A DNA stretch of 64,000 nt from Climacteris rufus (GCA_013398175.1 VZRZ01004234.1:123807-187806), one strand, 5' to 3'. Counted from the first letter of the stretch, positions 24,282 through 36,464 are shown. Notes: generated by a model from the sequence alone, not told the origin. Made by a program: numbers and translations.

Positions 24282-27200
24282 CCTTTAGGTCTAACCTTGT
24301 CTTTGCTGTCAGAGCCCAGGCTCCAGGGATCTGCAGTGATGATGGCCAAGTGAGTGTGTACAACTCACAACCCATAAGAAAAACAGGACATGTGAGATCC
24401 ACCTGGGTTTGTAACATCTGCTCTGTGGTAAGGGCTTTCCCAAGGAATGCTGCAAGTCAACACCATTACCTTAGGGAGTCTGGTACATTTGTATTGCAAT
24501 TTTATTATCTGGTCTAACATATGTTAATGGGCTTGTTTGTACACACAGACCAAATTAATTTACCTGAAGGTCCAAGGTGCATCAAAGTAGGGATGTTTTG
24601 CACAAGGACAGCCCTCCACAAAAGTGAAAACCTAGCTTACAAATCCTGTCATTCAACCAATGACAGATCAAGATGCAAATATGTTTCCATAAGGAAGTGG
24701 TTTAATTATTATAGCACATTAGTTCATGTGGCTTAAGTAAAATATTTACAGTGAAATGCTCTGGACATTCATTCCTATTTGTGCCAAGAAGCACCTAACT
24801 CTAGTGCTGCTGAAAGCTGAGTAAGTTGTGCTGCATTAGTAACTCAGTTTAATCGTGTCATTCTGTTTTTTTCATTATTATGTATTTGCTCTTCATTTTA
24901 ATTTCTGCTGCAGGAATATCAATAAAATGTGCTGTATATCCCAGACCAAAACAGCTGAGAGATGGGAAAAGAAAATACTGCCAGTGTTCAAAGAATGAAT
25001 GATTGCCTACATCTTGCCTTGAAATGTTTGAACTACAAAAAAAATGAGCATCATTCTCAACAAAAATTATTGGGTTTGGTCTATCAGTTACTAGTGGCTC
25101 CTTCTGCATCTTTCAAGGCTCTGTTGTCAAAATGTTATCAAAAACATATTTCTAATGAAGGTCTTGGATTTATTCCTTGTAAAGAGATTATTAAAAGGGA
25201 AAAGGAAAATAAATTTGAGCATTCAATTTATTTATTTTTTTGACTGTTTCAGCTTAGCTAATAGAAAGTCACTAGCATCAGTCTCGTTTCATGTTACCAG
25301 AATGAGTTTCACTATCGGGTTGTCAGAGCTGCCATATTACGGCTGCCAACACTGCAGGAGGATATTTATTGCTTGAAAAACAACAGTTCCCACTGGATTT
25401 AGAAAACAATATAATTGCAGTATTTTATAGGGCATAAGTTTCATAATGCCAGAGGTGATTGGCCTCTCCTCCCCCACCCTCTGCACCCCATTTCCTTTCC
25501 TGCTCTGCTCCCCCCAGGCTAGGTCTGGGACCACTCCAACTCAGCAATGCTCTCTGCATGACAAGCATGCTGATGCACTGAAAGGAGAACAGCTTTAATT
25601 GCCAGCTTAAGCCTAAAACTGCACAGGGGAATTGCTACGCAAGGCTCAAGGTCATGTACAAGCAGCCTTACCCCTCTGAAACAGGGAATGACACCAAATG
25701 TCATTAGATTATCCCCACACAGAGGACCCTGCTGCAGACTCCAGACTGACCTGAGCACATCAGACAGCAGTGGCATGTTGGTTTCAGCCTCCTCTAACCA
25801 GAGATGCTAATTCTCATTTGGGGCTAAGAAACAAAGATAAGGCCTTGGAAGAGATTCACAGGTCTGGCTGAAGGACAAATAACTAAGCATTCCTGGAATA
25901 TGAAGAGTAAAGAAAGCAACACAGTTTTTATCTCTTCCTTTCCAGCATTAGTAAATATTTACTGCAAGCCATGTTTTCCAGAAAGAAATCACAAAATTTA
26001 AAAAAAAAGGAAGAAATGGAAAAGCATAACACTATGGAGACATTAGAGATAAGGAAAGTGGCTATCTAATTTTATGCAGCAAGACAGAGAGAAAAGTTAA
26101 GAAAATTGATACATATCCTGTATGAAAAGAAGGGAGGTATAAAGAGGGAAGGTAAAAAGAATTCTTTAGAGTGAACAGAAGCCAAGAATGAAATTCTGGT
26201 CAATAAGCACAACACAGTACTTGGCAAAATATTTGTCATAGGATTTAGGAAGAAGTGTCCTTAATTTTTCCATTACAAAAATTCCCCATACAAAGAATTT
26301 CCAGGCCAAGAAACCCAAGAGAAATACAGACAAGTGCCTTAACTCAGGGCCTGAAGTAGGGAAGCCATAACTTAAAGTCACCCATAGAGTCCACAGGAAG
26401 ATGCATTCCCCACCACAACTTACAAGTATGGTCCTTCCCCCATGGTGCCAGACAAGCTCTCCTTCCCATCCCTGCACACAGGTCCTCACTCAGGGAAGGC
26501 ACAAAATGCAGGTGCCAGGGTAGTCCAGCACCAACACGTGCTGTGGATGGAGTTTTCAGCAACTGCAACATGGTAATAGCAATGCAGCCTGTTCCAAAGG
26601 GGATACAGAAAAAACAAGCAGATACTAAAAAGCAGAGAGTATTTTTTAAAACAATCACTTATGAGTGGCGTTTAGAAAAGTTGCTGGGAAAAGTGTGCAA
26701 GCTGTCCCACTAAGATTTCAAGGGATCTAACTGTAGACATACAAACATTGCAGAAAATGGATTTTCAGACACAAAATAAAAGTCATATTAGCTTTATTTA
26801 TTTAAAAAGACAGAGAGAGATCCTTGGCCCTACAAGGAAGTTGTACAGAGCACTCTTAAGTGTACCCTATTAAAGCTACTGATGTACCTATCAATGAAGT
26901 AGATGCTGAGTGCCTAAACAGTTCCTATCCAGAAATCCCTTCCAGAGAAAGTTCAAAGTGCTGGTTTTGCCCCTGTTTGTGGCACAGACAAAGAGGAGAA
27001 ACAGCACTGCTTAAGCTGATAATCAGCTTTTGCTTCTGACACAGTTTTAAAAGCTGTCTGGGCAGGTGAGAGTGTACAAAAGGTTTGAATGTGCCAAGGG
27101 CTGAATTTATACTGACACTGCACTGGGCTGTCAAACACAGAGCCAAGACATGAGCTATGCAGCTGCTGCCAATGTGACCTGAGAGCTGTTTACTTTGTCC

Positions 27201-27344
27201 AGTGGCTGTTTTTAATCTGAGCACCAGGTAGGAGCTTCTCTGGTGAAGTGAGCTGGCCCAAAGCCACACTTCACAAAGGGTTATTAGTTATTTACAGAGG
27301 AGACCAAAGCAGGTATTAGTAGAGGATCAGAGGAGATGTCTCAC

Positions 27345-27538
27345 CTGCTCTGACCACTGCTCAGCCAGGTCAATACCCAACTCTTTGTGGTGGTATGGAT
27401 GCCTGGTGGCATGGGACACTCCAATCCTGTTTCTGTCCTCACTTCTCAGTTTGTACCTCTGTGATCTTGGTGACCTTACTGAGAAGTCACTCACATCCAA
27501 GCCCCTGAAGTCATGGGTCTTTGAAGTCATAGTTGTAG
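27345..27538 (-). CDS. Candidate internal coding exon, gene not recognised
   Basis: On the minus strand a 10-T tract and GATGCAACTTAG form a plausible splice acceptor just before 27538. The frame then stays open for 64 codons to GAGCAG followed by GTGAGA, a near-consensus splice donor, at 27345. The exon would start after the first base of a codon and end on a codon boundary. The encoded peptide is rich in Arg, Ser, His and Asp (for example SVRSPRSQRYKLRSEDRNR), unlike the Leu/Cys/Ser-rich chance frames around it. No domain or family is recognised. Neighbouring exons were not found, so the reading rests on one open frame with good borders; chance cannot be excluded, and the site could instead be an exon of a non-coding transcript. 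Confidence 0.3.
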
Positions 27539-30500
27539 CTAAGTTGCATCAAAAAAAAAAAGGATGGAGGTACCACATTCTCCAAACTGACTCATCAACT
27601 CCCCAACATCTTGATGTTCCCAAGATAAAAGTGAAAAGATTTTATTACCTGATGCCTGCATTTGCACAGCACTTGCCCAAGATGTACTTGGTCTCAAGAC
27701 CAGCGGCTTCACAGGAAAATATAAAAACTTATATTGCCATAGAATGACCTGGTGAGATTTTCCACCTGCAACTCTCATAGCTGCTCTGACTGAGTCCAAA
27801 ATCCTAAGGTCCCTGGGGACCTGGCAAAACATCTGGCTTGTAGAGCTTCTCACAGCACGTTGTAGGGATACAACTAATTAATTTCATAGCCACTTCATCC
27901 TGCCGAATGTAGCACAAAGATAATAAAGTATTTTCATTCTAAAACACTAGCTTCCAGGTTGGTACAATGGATTAAACTGATTAAATCTGGGCCACATCAC
28001 CCCATGGGGCAATTCATAATGTCAATAGGACATTAAACAGTAGGGCTTGTCCTCTTAGCAGTCAAATCACATATCACCCACAGCCCATTGGAGGACCCTT
28101 TTGTAAAGGTCCATATCAGTTCATGGGACTTAATATCGTGCTTGTGAGTCACCAGATGGGTCCACCTCATTGAACATTAGGCAACAGCGTGTATCTACAG
28201 CTGTTCACAGAGAAAGGCAGGGAGATAACCCACTGTGTACACACTAATGACAACACTAAGTATTTCACAAAATCCCCTTTCATTTTCCCAGGAAGACATG
28301 ATTTTGATCAGGTGCTGATGTAGATTGCCAGACCTTGACAGAACCAGCTTTGCTTCACTTCACATTTGGGGCTGGTTTCTAGAAAGGTCAGTTCCCTCCT
28401 GCTGCTGCTACCTGGGCTGGCAAGCCCACAACACACAGCACAGTCCCAGTCCACACCTGGGACTTGCCTCCTGTTAAAACCACTTATCTCCATACACCTC
28501 CTCATCATCAGAGCAGGGCATGTCCCAGCTGTGAAAGACCAAGGGACAAAGGAAAGCTCATGGCTCAAGATTCCCTCTCAGAGAGATTTGACTTCTCCAA
28601 CCTGTTTGTGTTCACATCTCAAGGGCTTTTAAACCACGTGGTCTAAGGAGACCAGCTGCTCAGAAACTCCAGAAACTCCAAAATTGCTCCAGAAAGAGGC
28701 AGCCTCCAGTATTAATGGGTATAATCCTGGTAGTTTGCAGATCTCCTCCTCTCCAACTCTTGCACAATTGCACACATGTTGATGTCATGCCTATTACTGG
28801 CATCCCAAGGCCTCCTTTTGAGATTCTACTCACACAGCCTGCCAAATGTCAGGATGAACAATTACCTCTGGCGATTGATGCGAAGCAAGAGAGCTTCAGC
28901 AGTCATTAACAGAGGCCTTCACTACAACAAAACACACTTGTCTCTTCTCTTTTCCTAAAACACAGCTTGTGAAGAGAGAGAAAGAAAAAGAGAGAAAGAC
29001 ACACAAAAAGAGCGAGGAAGCAAGACATCTTCTTTTCCCTTCTGTAAACTTGGAGCTGTTTTCAATTTTCATGAGTTTTAGCCTGAAGAACTGCACAATG
29101 CTTTTTTGAAGGAATATATAAATTGCCATTTGATAAAAAGAAGAAGTTTGCTCTCTAGTGGCTGAATCTAAATAGCTCAAATAAACCAAAAGCTGCTGAA
29201 GAAAAGGAAAGTTTCATCAAAAATGCACTCCGTTCCTAATCTTTGTGCCACTAAATATGTGATCTTTGTCAATATTCACACTTGAACAAATATGACTGGT
29301 CTGATTGTAATAAGAAAAACCAAAGTGCAGGGTATTAAGATCTAATCCTTTGGGGTTTCTAGTTGTAAAAGGAAAAGGTTCTGTTTCTAGATGCTTCCTG
29401 ACGTGGAAAAGGGCTAGGATGGGGTCAACTGACATAGGAGAACATGCTGCACAACCCACATATCACTGGCCATTGGAAGTTTCTGAGAAGACCGCTACAA
29501 CAGTGGCTGACTCCTGCTGGTGGCAGCTGACCCTTAACCGTATCAGGCCAACCCTCCACTATGACACTTCCATTTATCATGGTATTTTTAGCTGGGACTG
29601 GCTTGTGCCACCAGCCAGAATGTCATGGGATGGGAGAGTGCAAGACTAGGGGAAGATGAAGACAAGAGGTGGCAGGGGTTTTCCCCAGGCCAGGAAGAGG
29701 ACCACAGGCACTGCCCAGGCTCCTGCACCCACCCCTGACCCCAGGGTACTTTGAAAAGCTGCACAATTTGAGTTAGGATACAGAAGAGACTTCCACTTTC
29801 TTCACATTTGCATTTCTGTTCCTGGTCTTTAGCCTCAAGGATTTCAGAGCAAGAAGGTCCAGTCTGCTTCCCCCACCCAGCCCTGCCTCCTGGTTTCCCT
29901 TTGCAGAGACTCCTATGGTGACCCCTCAGATCACATGTAGGTCCCAGCATCTGGGATCAGGACTGTGCTTCTGAGAAGTGTTTTTGCCAGGGTAGTCCCA
30001 CAGCCTTTAGCAGAAGCAGGTTAGTGGCAGGGTGTCTGTGTGCCATGACTGTCTCGTTTCTCTGCTTACAGCACATCTGGCAGGAGGAGCCAGGTGCCAC
30101 AGTGTGATGCAATGAGAATCAGATGTTTCCTATTCACAACTAAGAGGGAAAAAGAAAAAAAAAAAACAAAGAAACAAACCAAATATACAGCCCCACTGAA
30201 GGCCAATGCTATCCACTTCTTAATTAGTGCTCTTATTTTACAGAAAAGTCTGTGAGACCTCATGCTTTGGCAGCCAGATGGAGAAGGGGACAAGGCAGAT
30301 GAGTGACAGTCAGGTCCCAAAAGCCCACCCACTTGTGAGGCCCATTCTCAGGCAGAGTAATTGCCAATCAGAAGCAAACTACTTTATAATTAAAGCATTG
30401 TATGAGCAAAGAGATGTCTGGGGCTCTTGCTTAATTGATAGACATGGCAGAGACGCATAGATGCATGGAGAAAGGGGCTTAGGCAGCAATTGCTGAAATC

Positions 30501-31615
30501 AGTGAGGGTTTTGTACAGAGCTAATCCTGGGCAGGAGCAGAGTTAGGGCAGGTGTGGAGGGAACTAGGAATCCTCCAGCCAAACCCTGCTGCATCTTAGC
30601 CCAGGAGAGTGTATACACCTCCTCCTTGCACATACCCAGGGCAGGCAGGGGCACAGCCAGGCCCTTAGGGATCTCATTCCCAAAAGAGGAGCCCCACACA
30701 TTTTGTCACCAGGGATCATGCAAGTCTGGGCCATGCCCCATGGCTTCTGTTGCTCTGGCTCCTGGCCCACTGCCCGGCTTGCACGCTTGATTAAGGAGCC
30801 CTTTGCGGAGCATGGGCCCTGTAAAGTTCCCCATTGAGAAGTCCTTCTATTTTCTTCCTGTTTTTCCTTCTCAGAAGATGAGCCTTGGTGTCTTGGTCAC
30901 AACGCTGGACTCCCTCTCTCAGCTGTGCTGTTCGTCATGCTCAGGAAATCCTCTTTTGCAGCTTAAAACCAGAAAGAGAGTGCTGTGGTTACCCAGTCTG
31001 GTCTCCATAACCTGGTTCATTTGGCCTCCCAGCACTGAGCCTTTCTTGTACAAGGTATATATCTTTGAGAAATATCTTGTTTAAGAATTGCAGCATGATA
31101 AGGAAACTCCACCCCTGAGGCCAAGCACCATCCATGGGACAATCTCACCCCAGAGAGCATAAATTTTTGTTGAATTTTGATCTTGAAACAAATAATGCAA
31201 ACTCATTTACAGAACAAAATCACCCACACCCCAGTCATATTTCATCATTAAGGCATTGCAGCATTTTGGGATTATCTTTTTTTTTGTTTGTTTGAAGTTA
31301 GTAATACTCTAGATGGAAAATGCAGAAGCAGGTTTAGAAATAATTTCTGAATAATCAGACCCTTGAAGATAAGGAAGTGACTACATTATTTTCTAGAGCT
31401 GTCTTTGGCTACAGCATCATTTCCTATTATGAGCTAATCCAGAGTGGCACAACACCAGTGGAAACCAGACTCAGGTTTTGGGGCTCTTTGCAAATCTCTA
31501 ACCCCTCCAGTAACCATCTATTACAACACAGCCCGGGAGGCAAGGGTAACTGAGGTTCTTGTTAACAGATCCCTTGGGGTGGATTGGAGTTAAATGACAC
31601 CAAATGACCAGTGTT
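27539..31615. other. Unique non-coding sequence
   Basis: No gene or retroelement is recognised. It contains a purine-rich tract (28971-29030) and an A-rich low-complexity stretch around 30141-30180. Frames of up to 120 codons on both strands lack protein-like signatures. Confidence 0.5.
28971..29030 (+). repeat. Purine-rich (GA) low-complexity tract
   Basis: About 60 bases of G and A with few interruptions, starting GAAGAGAGAGAAAGAAAAAG. There is no fixed unit. The opposite strand is a long polypyrimidine run. Confidence 0.75.
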
Positions 31616-31634
31616 TATATATATATATATATAT
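31616..31634. repeat. (TA)n microsatellite
   Basis: Nineteen bases of uninterrupted alternating T and A, about 30 bp from the edge of the LTR at 31667. It is likely length-polymorphic. Confidence 0.9.
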
Positions 31635-31666
31635 GGCAGGTTTCTTTTAGAACAATTTGGTTTCAG

Positions 31667-32518
31667 TGGAAAGAAGGTATGTAGCCATCTTGTTTATTAT
31701 CTGTAAAATGCAACAATATAAAAGTATAAAAATATGACTTGATAAAATTGTTAAGGAAAAGAAAGAAAGAGAAAAAAGGATAAGAGTAGACAGTGGTCAA
31801 GAAAAATCCGTGGGTCAAGCGCCAGGACTTGGTTGCTGCAATTTCGATATCCCTTGGTCGAAGTGATGGTCACAGTGTTGATCCAACGGGAGGTGGGGGA
31901 AGTCCACGGAACATTCCATGGTTTAATAAACGTTCAGGTTCAGGGAGGAACACCCAGGTACCTCCCCTGGTGGGAAGAGTTTTACACTGCTGCAACATTA
32001 TGGATCACGCCCAGTCCTCTGGTGGAAGGTCCTAAAAGTGAGTCTGGGGCTCTTCGGGGGTATTTGATGGTTTATGACTCCTCCTAAGACATGACAGCTG
32101 TTTCTCACGCCAGCATAGCTGAGCCAGTTATGCACCATCAGAAGGGATGAATACCTCCAGGCCTAGGTGTGAATGTGCATGTCCTGATACCTCCACAGGA
32201 GGGGAGTTTTACACCTGAGCCAGTTGTGTAAGGGAGGACATTGTCATGATAAAAAGCATTATCCCACCTCTGCAGGTTCTGTTTCTTATCGGCCTTCTCC
32301 CCTATCTGGCTCAAAACCCGGCCTGCTGCTAAACAAAGGTCGGTTTGTCTTGGTCATCCTCTGGTGGTGGATGCACACTGCCCTGCACCTGGGCTGTTCT
32401 TATGCAGATCAGAGGTTTTGCCACCACGCACACAAAAACTCCCCTCCCCCGCTTCGGCCTGGGGGTGCACCCTGCTGCCTTTGCAAATGGCCACTGTTTG
32501 AGTCTTTAACCCTTAACA
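31667..32518 (-). mobile_element. Solo LTR of an endogenous retrovirus-like element, minus strand
   Basis: On the minus strand the element begins TGTTAAGGGTTAAAGACTC and ends CTTTCCA, giving TG...CA termini and 852 bp. The flanks TTTCAG (31661-31666) and CTTCAG (32519-32524) fit a 6-bp target duplication with one mismatch, a size typical of class II (ERVK-like) elements. Possible polyadenylation signals in LTR sense are AATAAA at 31693-31698 and ATTAAA at 31922-31927. Internal short repeats occur: GAGTTTTACAC near 31977 and 32204, and GAGCCAGTT near 32121 and 32217. No gag, pol or env sequence lies on either side, so it is a solo LTR left by recombination. The boundaries rest on the termini and the imperfect duplication only. 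Confidence 0.6.
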
Positions 32519-32524
32519 CTTCAG

Positions 32525-35160
32525 TCTCTCGCACCATCATCCTCTTCAAAGCTCCTCCAGCACCGTCTGCCTCGGTGCCCTGTCTGCGCACCACCAGCAG
32601 GGCCACACAGTGCTACTTCAGAGGAAGATGCTAGTAATCTGTCTCAGAAGAGACCATCTACCCCTTTCTCTAATAGAAGGCAGCAATAATATTAGTGAGC
32701 ATGGAGTTAAGTTGATGACAAGACCAAGTAAACTGGGACTGGTAAAACAAGACACTTTCACTCTTGGGGGTCTCCAAAGAGGCCCAACGAAAAGGAGGCT
32801 GTGTACTAGCAACCTCCTGCAAATACCAGAGCCCTTAAAGGATGTGGAAGTACTATATATTCCCCTTTCTTCCCCTCAGTCTTTCCAGGAGGCTGAGCCT
32901 ACCACCTTGGCCATGATATCGGACTTCCTTCTCTACTGCTCTGCTCTTCATGAGATAGGCTCTGGCACCAGAAAGGTACCACTGTGACTGTCTTTTCTGA
33001 TCTTTTACACAACCTGGTCCAGTGGACCTCCTGAAAGTGATCTACCTTTAAGAAAAACACCACGAAGGAGAAAACACTTCAATCTTGTTTGAAGTCATTG
33101 AAGTCCAATGACTATTATACTCACAATAAAAAATGCATCTTATTTTTGCCTGAGTTCCTTACTTTCAGCTTCCACACACTGTCTTTCTATTCACCTGCTA
33201 GACCAAAAAGCATTTTGTCATTAAGTATCTGTCCTCATCCAGGAAATTGTAAGCAGTGACCAGCCTTCTTCTCAGCCATCTTTTCAGTGAGCCAGACAGT
33301 GGGATGCCCTGGAGACCTTCTCGTGTTCTGCCAGTTCTGTTCATAGATCTGTGACTTCATGTTAGACACATGTTGAAGCACATGTTGTTTGTTTGCACCC
33401 AGATAAACCACTGATCCTCCTATGACCTCAAACATTCTCTATTATCACCTCCAGTTGTCATCAGCAATGGGTTCTCTTTCCGTGGCATCAACAACAGGTT
33501 CAGTAAAAACCCAGCTTGTGGATAATGATGTATACCTGTGCTTATGGATTAATCCCCATCATTATTGAAGGAAAATCAATGCTGCTTAGGCAGATCAGAA
33601 CCAAGAAAATAGGTCTTACAATATGGAGGATTTTGTCTGGGAAGCAGTGTTCCCAGAAAAGACATGAGACAACGAAGCAGGTGGAACACCAGGTCCTTGG
33701 GATGCTGTGACCTTTGTTGGGCCATCTGATCTCTCTTTACAGAGGAGAAAGGGAAGATCTTGATTGCTCTGGAGGTAGAAATCTGTCAGGGCCAAGTCTG
33801 ATACCTGCTTCCCAAACAGCTTTCCCTCAGGACCCTCCTGCCTACAGACAGTAGACCAACTTGGCTCAGGAGAATGTGCCCCGTGAGGTCTCCCCCAGCT
33901 TCTGAGGCTGGACATACCATTCCAGACAGAAAGCAAAGTCACCCACGTTGCTGAAATGTCTCTCCTGCACTTTACAGCATGTGGAGAGGCTGGCAGGAAT
34001 GGCAAGCAGATCACGAGGGGGGAATGTAGTAGTGCAACGTGACAGGAGTAGAAATTACATCTCACCAAGCTTTGATGTCTCCACTAATAAGCTCTCAGAA
34101 ACAGTTCTACAGATTTCCTTTCCAGCACTGTCACACAAGTAGATTAGATTTTACTTACAGTCAATCTGACCGAGGCTTCACCAAGATTCTGAGCAGGATA
34201 TGCTGAAAGTTTGTTAGTGTGAGTTGCACTTCAGCAAAGCTGAATGTTGCATAAAGCGGCTTTTTTTTTTGACCAGCATTGAATCTGAATGAACTCCTCT
34301 TTTGACTCAGCTTTCATTCCCTGGAAACTAAGACTTTACGTCCCTGTTTTTTAAAGGGACTAGTTCCTGTCTCACTGAAAGTGAAATCAGGGCTGATTAT
34401 TTCTGTTGACTTGGGTGCTGTGCTGTGAACAGGAGATGTCTTTTAATGTAGCTCAAACTTCTTTTAAAAGTGTATCTAAGGAATAAAAGTGAATGATGAG
34501 GTTGTTCTTATGTATTCTTAGTGTTGTCAGGGAAACCATTTCCTGCCTGTATTTATCCCAATTCATCTCTGTTTTTTCAGCAAGGGGAGGTAAAACTTCC
34601 AAAATAAACAGACAATACTCTGAAATGAAGGTACTTATTAATGAGACAGGGTATCCCCAAGATACACAGCATGGGATCTGGTACTTTTCCAGTCAAGGTC
34701 GCTAGCTGAAATACATACCAAATTATGAGCTTGTGGCGAAAAAAAATTATATAATGAAGGGATAGTCCGTATGGCTGGTGGTCTGTGTTTAGCCCATGCT
34801 GGATAGGGCTGTATCTGGGGGGGAAAAAAGGCATTAGTCATTATCATGTGCAACTGGCCCTTGAAGTGTATTCCCAGCAAAAGCTGGGTTCTCCAGACCA
34901 GACTTGACACACCACTGGAAAGCATTGCAGGGACTTGGCAATCTTTGTGAGTAAGGAGAGGCACTCATGGTGGGTCCTCAGAAGCACTTGAGGTGCTCAT
35001 GGAGCACACTGCAGAGGACCTGTACGTCATACAGGACCCACAAACACAACTGTCTGCCATGAACTGACATAATGTGGCCAGGATCTTTGTTCTTCAGGAG
35101 TGAACTGAATATATTCTTAGAAAAATAAGAGAGATAGAAAGAAATGTGTGCAGCTGCCAT
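32525..35160. other. Unique non-coding sequence
   Basis: Immediately after the LTR is about 120 bp slightly enriched in CpG, then ordinary sequence up to the CR1 tail. A 150-codon minus-strand frame at 33616-34068 has no recognised domain and no matching splice context, and was not called. Confidence 0.5.
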
Positions 35161-35214
35161 TCACAGAGTCACAGGGTCACAGAGTCACGGAGTCACAGAA
35201 TCACAGAATCACAG
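35161..35214. repeat. Expanded CR1 3' octamer tail, about 6.75 units
   Basis: Six full 8-bp units (TCACAGAG, TCACAGGG, TCACAGAG, TCACGGAG, TCACAGAA, TCACAGAA) and a partial one form the CR1 3' microsatellite seen from the opposite strand. Most CR1 copies in this window keep no more than one to three units. Confidence 0.9.
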
Positions 35215-35920
35215 CACGGGTAAGGTTGGAAGGGACCACAGGGGATCATCTGGCCCAACCTCCCTGCTCAAGCAGGGTCATCCTAGAGTACATGGTAAAG
35301 GATTGTATCCAGATGGTCCTTTAATATCTCCAGTGAGGGAGATTCCACAACCTCTCTGGGAAATCTATTCCAGTGCTCAGTCACCTGCACAGTAAAGAAG
35401 TTCTTCCTCATATTCAGGTGAAACTTCCTGTGCATCAGTTTCTGCCCATTGCCTCTTGTCCTATTGCTTGGCACCACCAAGAAGAGCCTGGCTCCATTTT
35501 CTTGACACCTTCCTTCAGCTACGTATCAACATTGATGAGATCCCGTCTCAGTCGTCTCTCCTTGAGGCTGAACAGACCCATCTTCCTCAGCCTTTCCTCA
35601 TTAGAGAGATGTTCCAGTCCCCCAGTCATCCTTGTTGCCCTCTACTGCACCTGCTCCAGGAGCTCCATGTCTCTCTTTTCCTGAGAAGCCGAGAACTGGA
35701 CACATCACTCCAGACATGGCCTTACAAGAGCAGAGTAGAGGGGCAGGATCCCCTCCCTCAACCTGCTGACAATGCACCCCAAGATACCATTGGACTCCTC
35801 GGCCATGGACAACTTGTTGTGCACCAGGGCCTCCAAGTCTTTCTCTGCAGAGCTGCTTTCCAAAAGATCAGCCCCCAGCCTGTTCCAGTGCTCAGGGTTA
35901 TTCTTCCCCAGGTGCAGGAT
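35161..35920 (-). mobile_element. CR1 LINE, 3' portion (end of ORF2 and 3' UTR)
   Basis: This is the 3' part of a minus-strand CR1. Translated on the minus strand it shows the C-terminal region of the CR1 reverse-transcriptase protein in broken frames: AEKDLEALVHNKLSM, ILPLYSALVRP, HLNMRKNFFTVQVTEHWNRF and PREVVESPSLEILKDHLDT. The 3' UTR (35215-35280) and an octamer tail (35161-35214) follow. Stops and frameshifts make it inactive. Toward the 5' side the match stops abruptly at about 35920 inside the coding region, where a 725-bp foreign segment begins. The copy resumes at 36646 with about 50 bp of CR1 missing. Confidence 0.92.
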
Positions 35921-36075
35921 GGTTTCAGAAGGTTCTGAAATTAATGGGATGGGTTCTGTCCATCCCTCCATGTGGCAGTGTGTGAGGCTAAAGCCACAGC
36001 CAGCAAGCCTCGACCATGGTGGAAGAGAGCTCAGCACACTGCCCTCTGAGACAGCGATTCTGGTTAGGGTGACAC
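35921..36075. other. Unassigned left part of the insertion inside CR1
   Basis: About 155 bp between the broken CR1 and the plus-strand LTR. It matches neither CR1 nor the LTR and has no notable frame. It may be internal sequence of the LTR element, part of an undetected longer LTR 5' end, or host DNA carried along. Confidence 0.5.
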
Positions 36076-36126
36076 TGTTATCAATTCCGTGATTCCTTTC
36101 GGTTTCTGTTTGCATACGTGGTTTCC

Positions 36127-36266
36127 ATTGGTTTATTATCCAGTTATGTAATGTTCCACGTATGGTTATGTTCTAGCAAGTTCTTGTATATTTGGTTGCT
36201 CATTGGTTATATTGTAATTTCTGTTCCCCCATTGGTTGTACCCCCCCCGCCTTTCCCCATAAAAAG
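36127..36266 (+). promoter_or_regulatory. LTR promoter: three ATTGG boxes and a TATA box
   Basis: ATTGG (inverted CCAAT) occurs at 36127-36131, 36202-36206 and 36231-36235, followed 24 bases later by ATAAAAAG at 36259-36266. Transcription would be expected to start about 30 bp downstream, near 36290. Whether it is still active cannot be told from sequence. Confidence 0.55.
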
Positions 36267-36380
36267 CCCTATCTTTGGGAGAGCGGCGCTCTGTTCCAGG
36301 ACCGTCAGCTCACCCAGACCCTCTTTCCTGCTCCTGCTCCCGGACCTTTTCCTGGACCCTTCTCCTGCAGCCCTGCCCTT

Positions 36381-36386
36381 AATAAA
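36381..36386 (+). terminator. LTR polyadenylation signal AATAAA
   Basis: AATAAA lies about 115 bp after the TATA box, in the expected order for an LTR. A cleavage-type CA follows about 20 bp later and then a GT/T-rich stretch. Confidence 0.55.
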
Positions 36387-36464
36387 GAGCTGAAATCACT
36401 GGACAGAGGCCCCTCCTTGGTCTTTGTTCTCGCCGTCACGCCGAAGACCACCGGGCTACGGGCA

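Larger units (their letters stand above)
20558..27344. other. Unique non-coding sequence
   Basis: No retroelement or convincing gene is recognised. Small structures are a 16-bp palindrome (24266-24281) and a 13-bp word repeated at 16-bp spacing (24074-24102). Frames at 21208-21654 (148 codons) and 26925-27269 (114 codons, minus) have no domain signature and are regarded as chance. Confidence 0.5.
36076..36464 (+). mobile_element. LTR of an endogenous retrovirus-like element inside CR1
   Basis: The segment has retroviral LTR architecture on the plus strand: a TGTTATCAATTCC start, three inverted CCAAT boxes (ATTGG at 36127, 36202 and 36231), a C-run, a TATA-like box ATAAAAAG at 36259, a GC-rich leader, AATAAA at 36381 and a CpG-rich U5-like tail. 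It is about 390 bp if it ends at the CA near 36464. No clear target duplication or primer binding site was found at the estimated edges, so both are uncertain by tens of bases. No retroviral coding sequence is adjacent. Confidence 0.6.

Noticed and set aside
27736..27746. CATAGAATG word suggesting another CR1 tail
   Set aside because: The flanking sequence does not match a CR1 3' end on either strand.
30227..30460. Frame following a good acceptor-like TTATTTTACAG
   Set aside because: No reasonable donor or protein-like composition; single acceptor-like sites are common by chance.
33616..34068. 150-codon minus-strand open frame
   Set aside because: No recognisable domain, composition typical of random frames, and no matching splice sites seen.
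35161..35214. Regular short repeats resembling a CRISPR-like array
   Set aside because: Units are contiguous 8-mers without spacers and belong to a CR1 3' tail in a vertebrate genome.
35456..35938. 160-codon plus-strand open frame
   Set aside because: It is the antisense of the CR1 reverse-transcriptase remnant, which explains the sequence on the minus strand.
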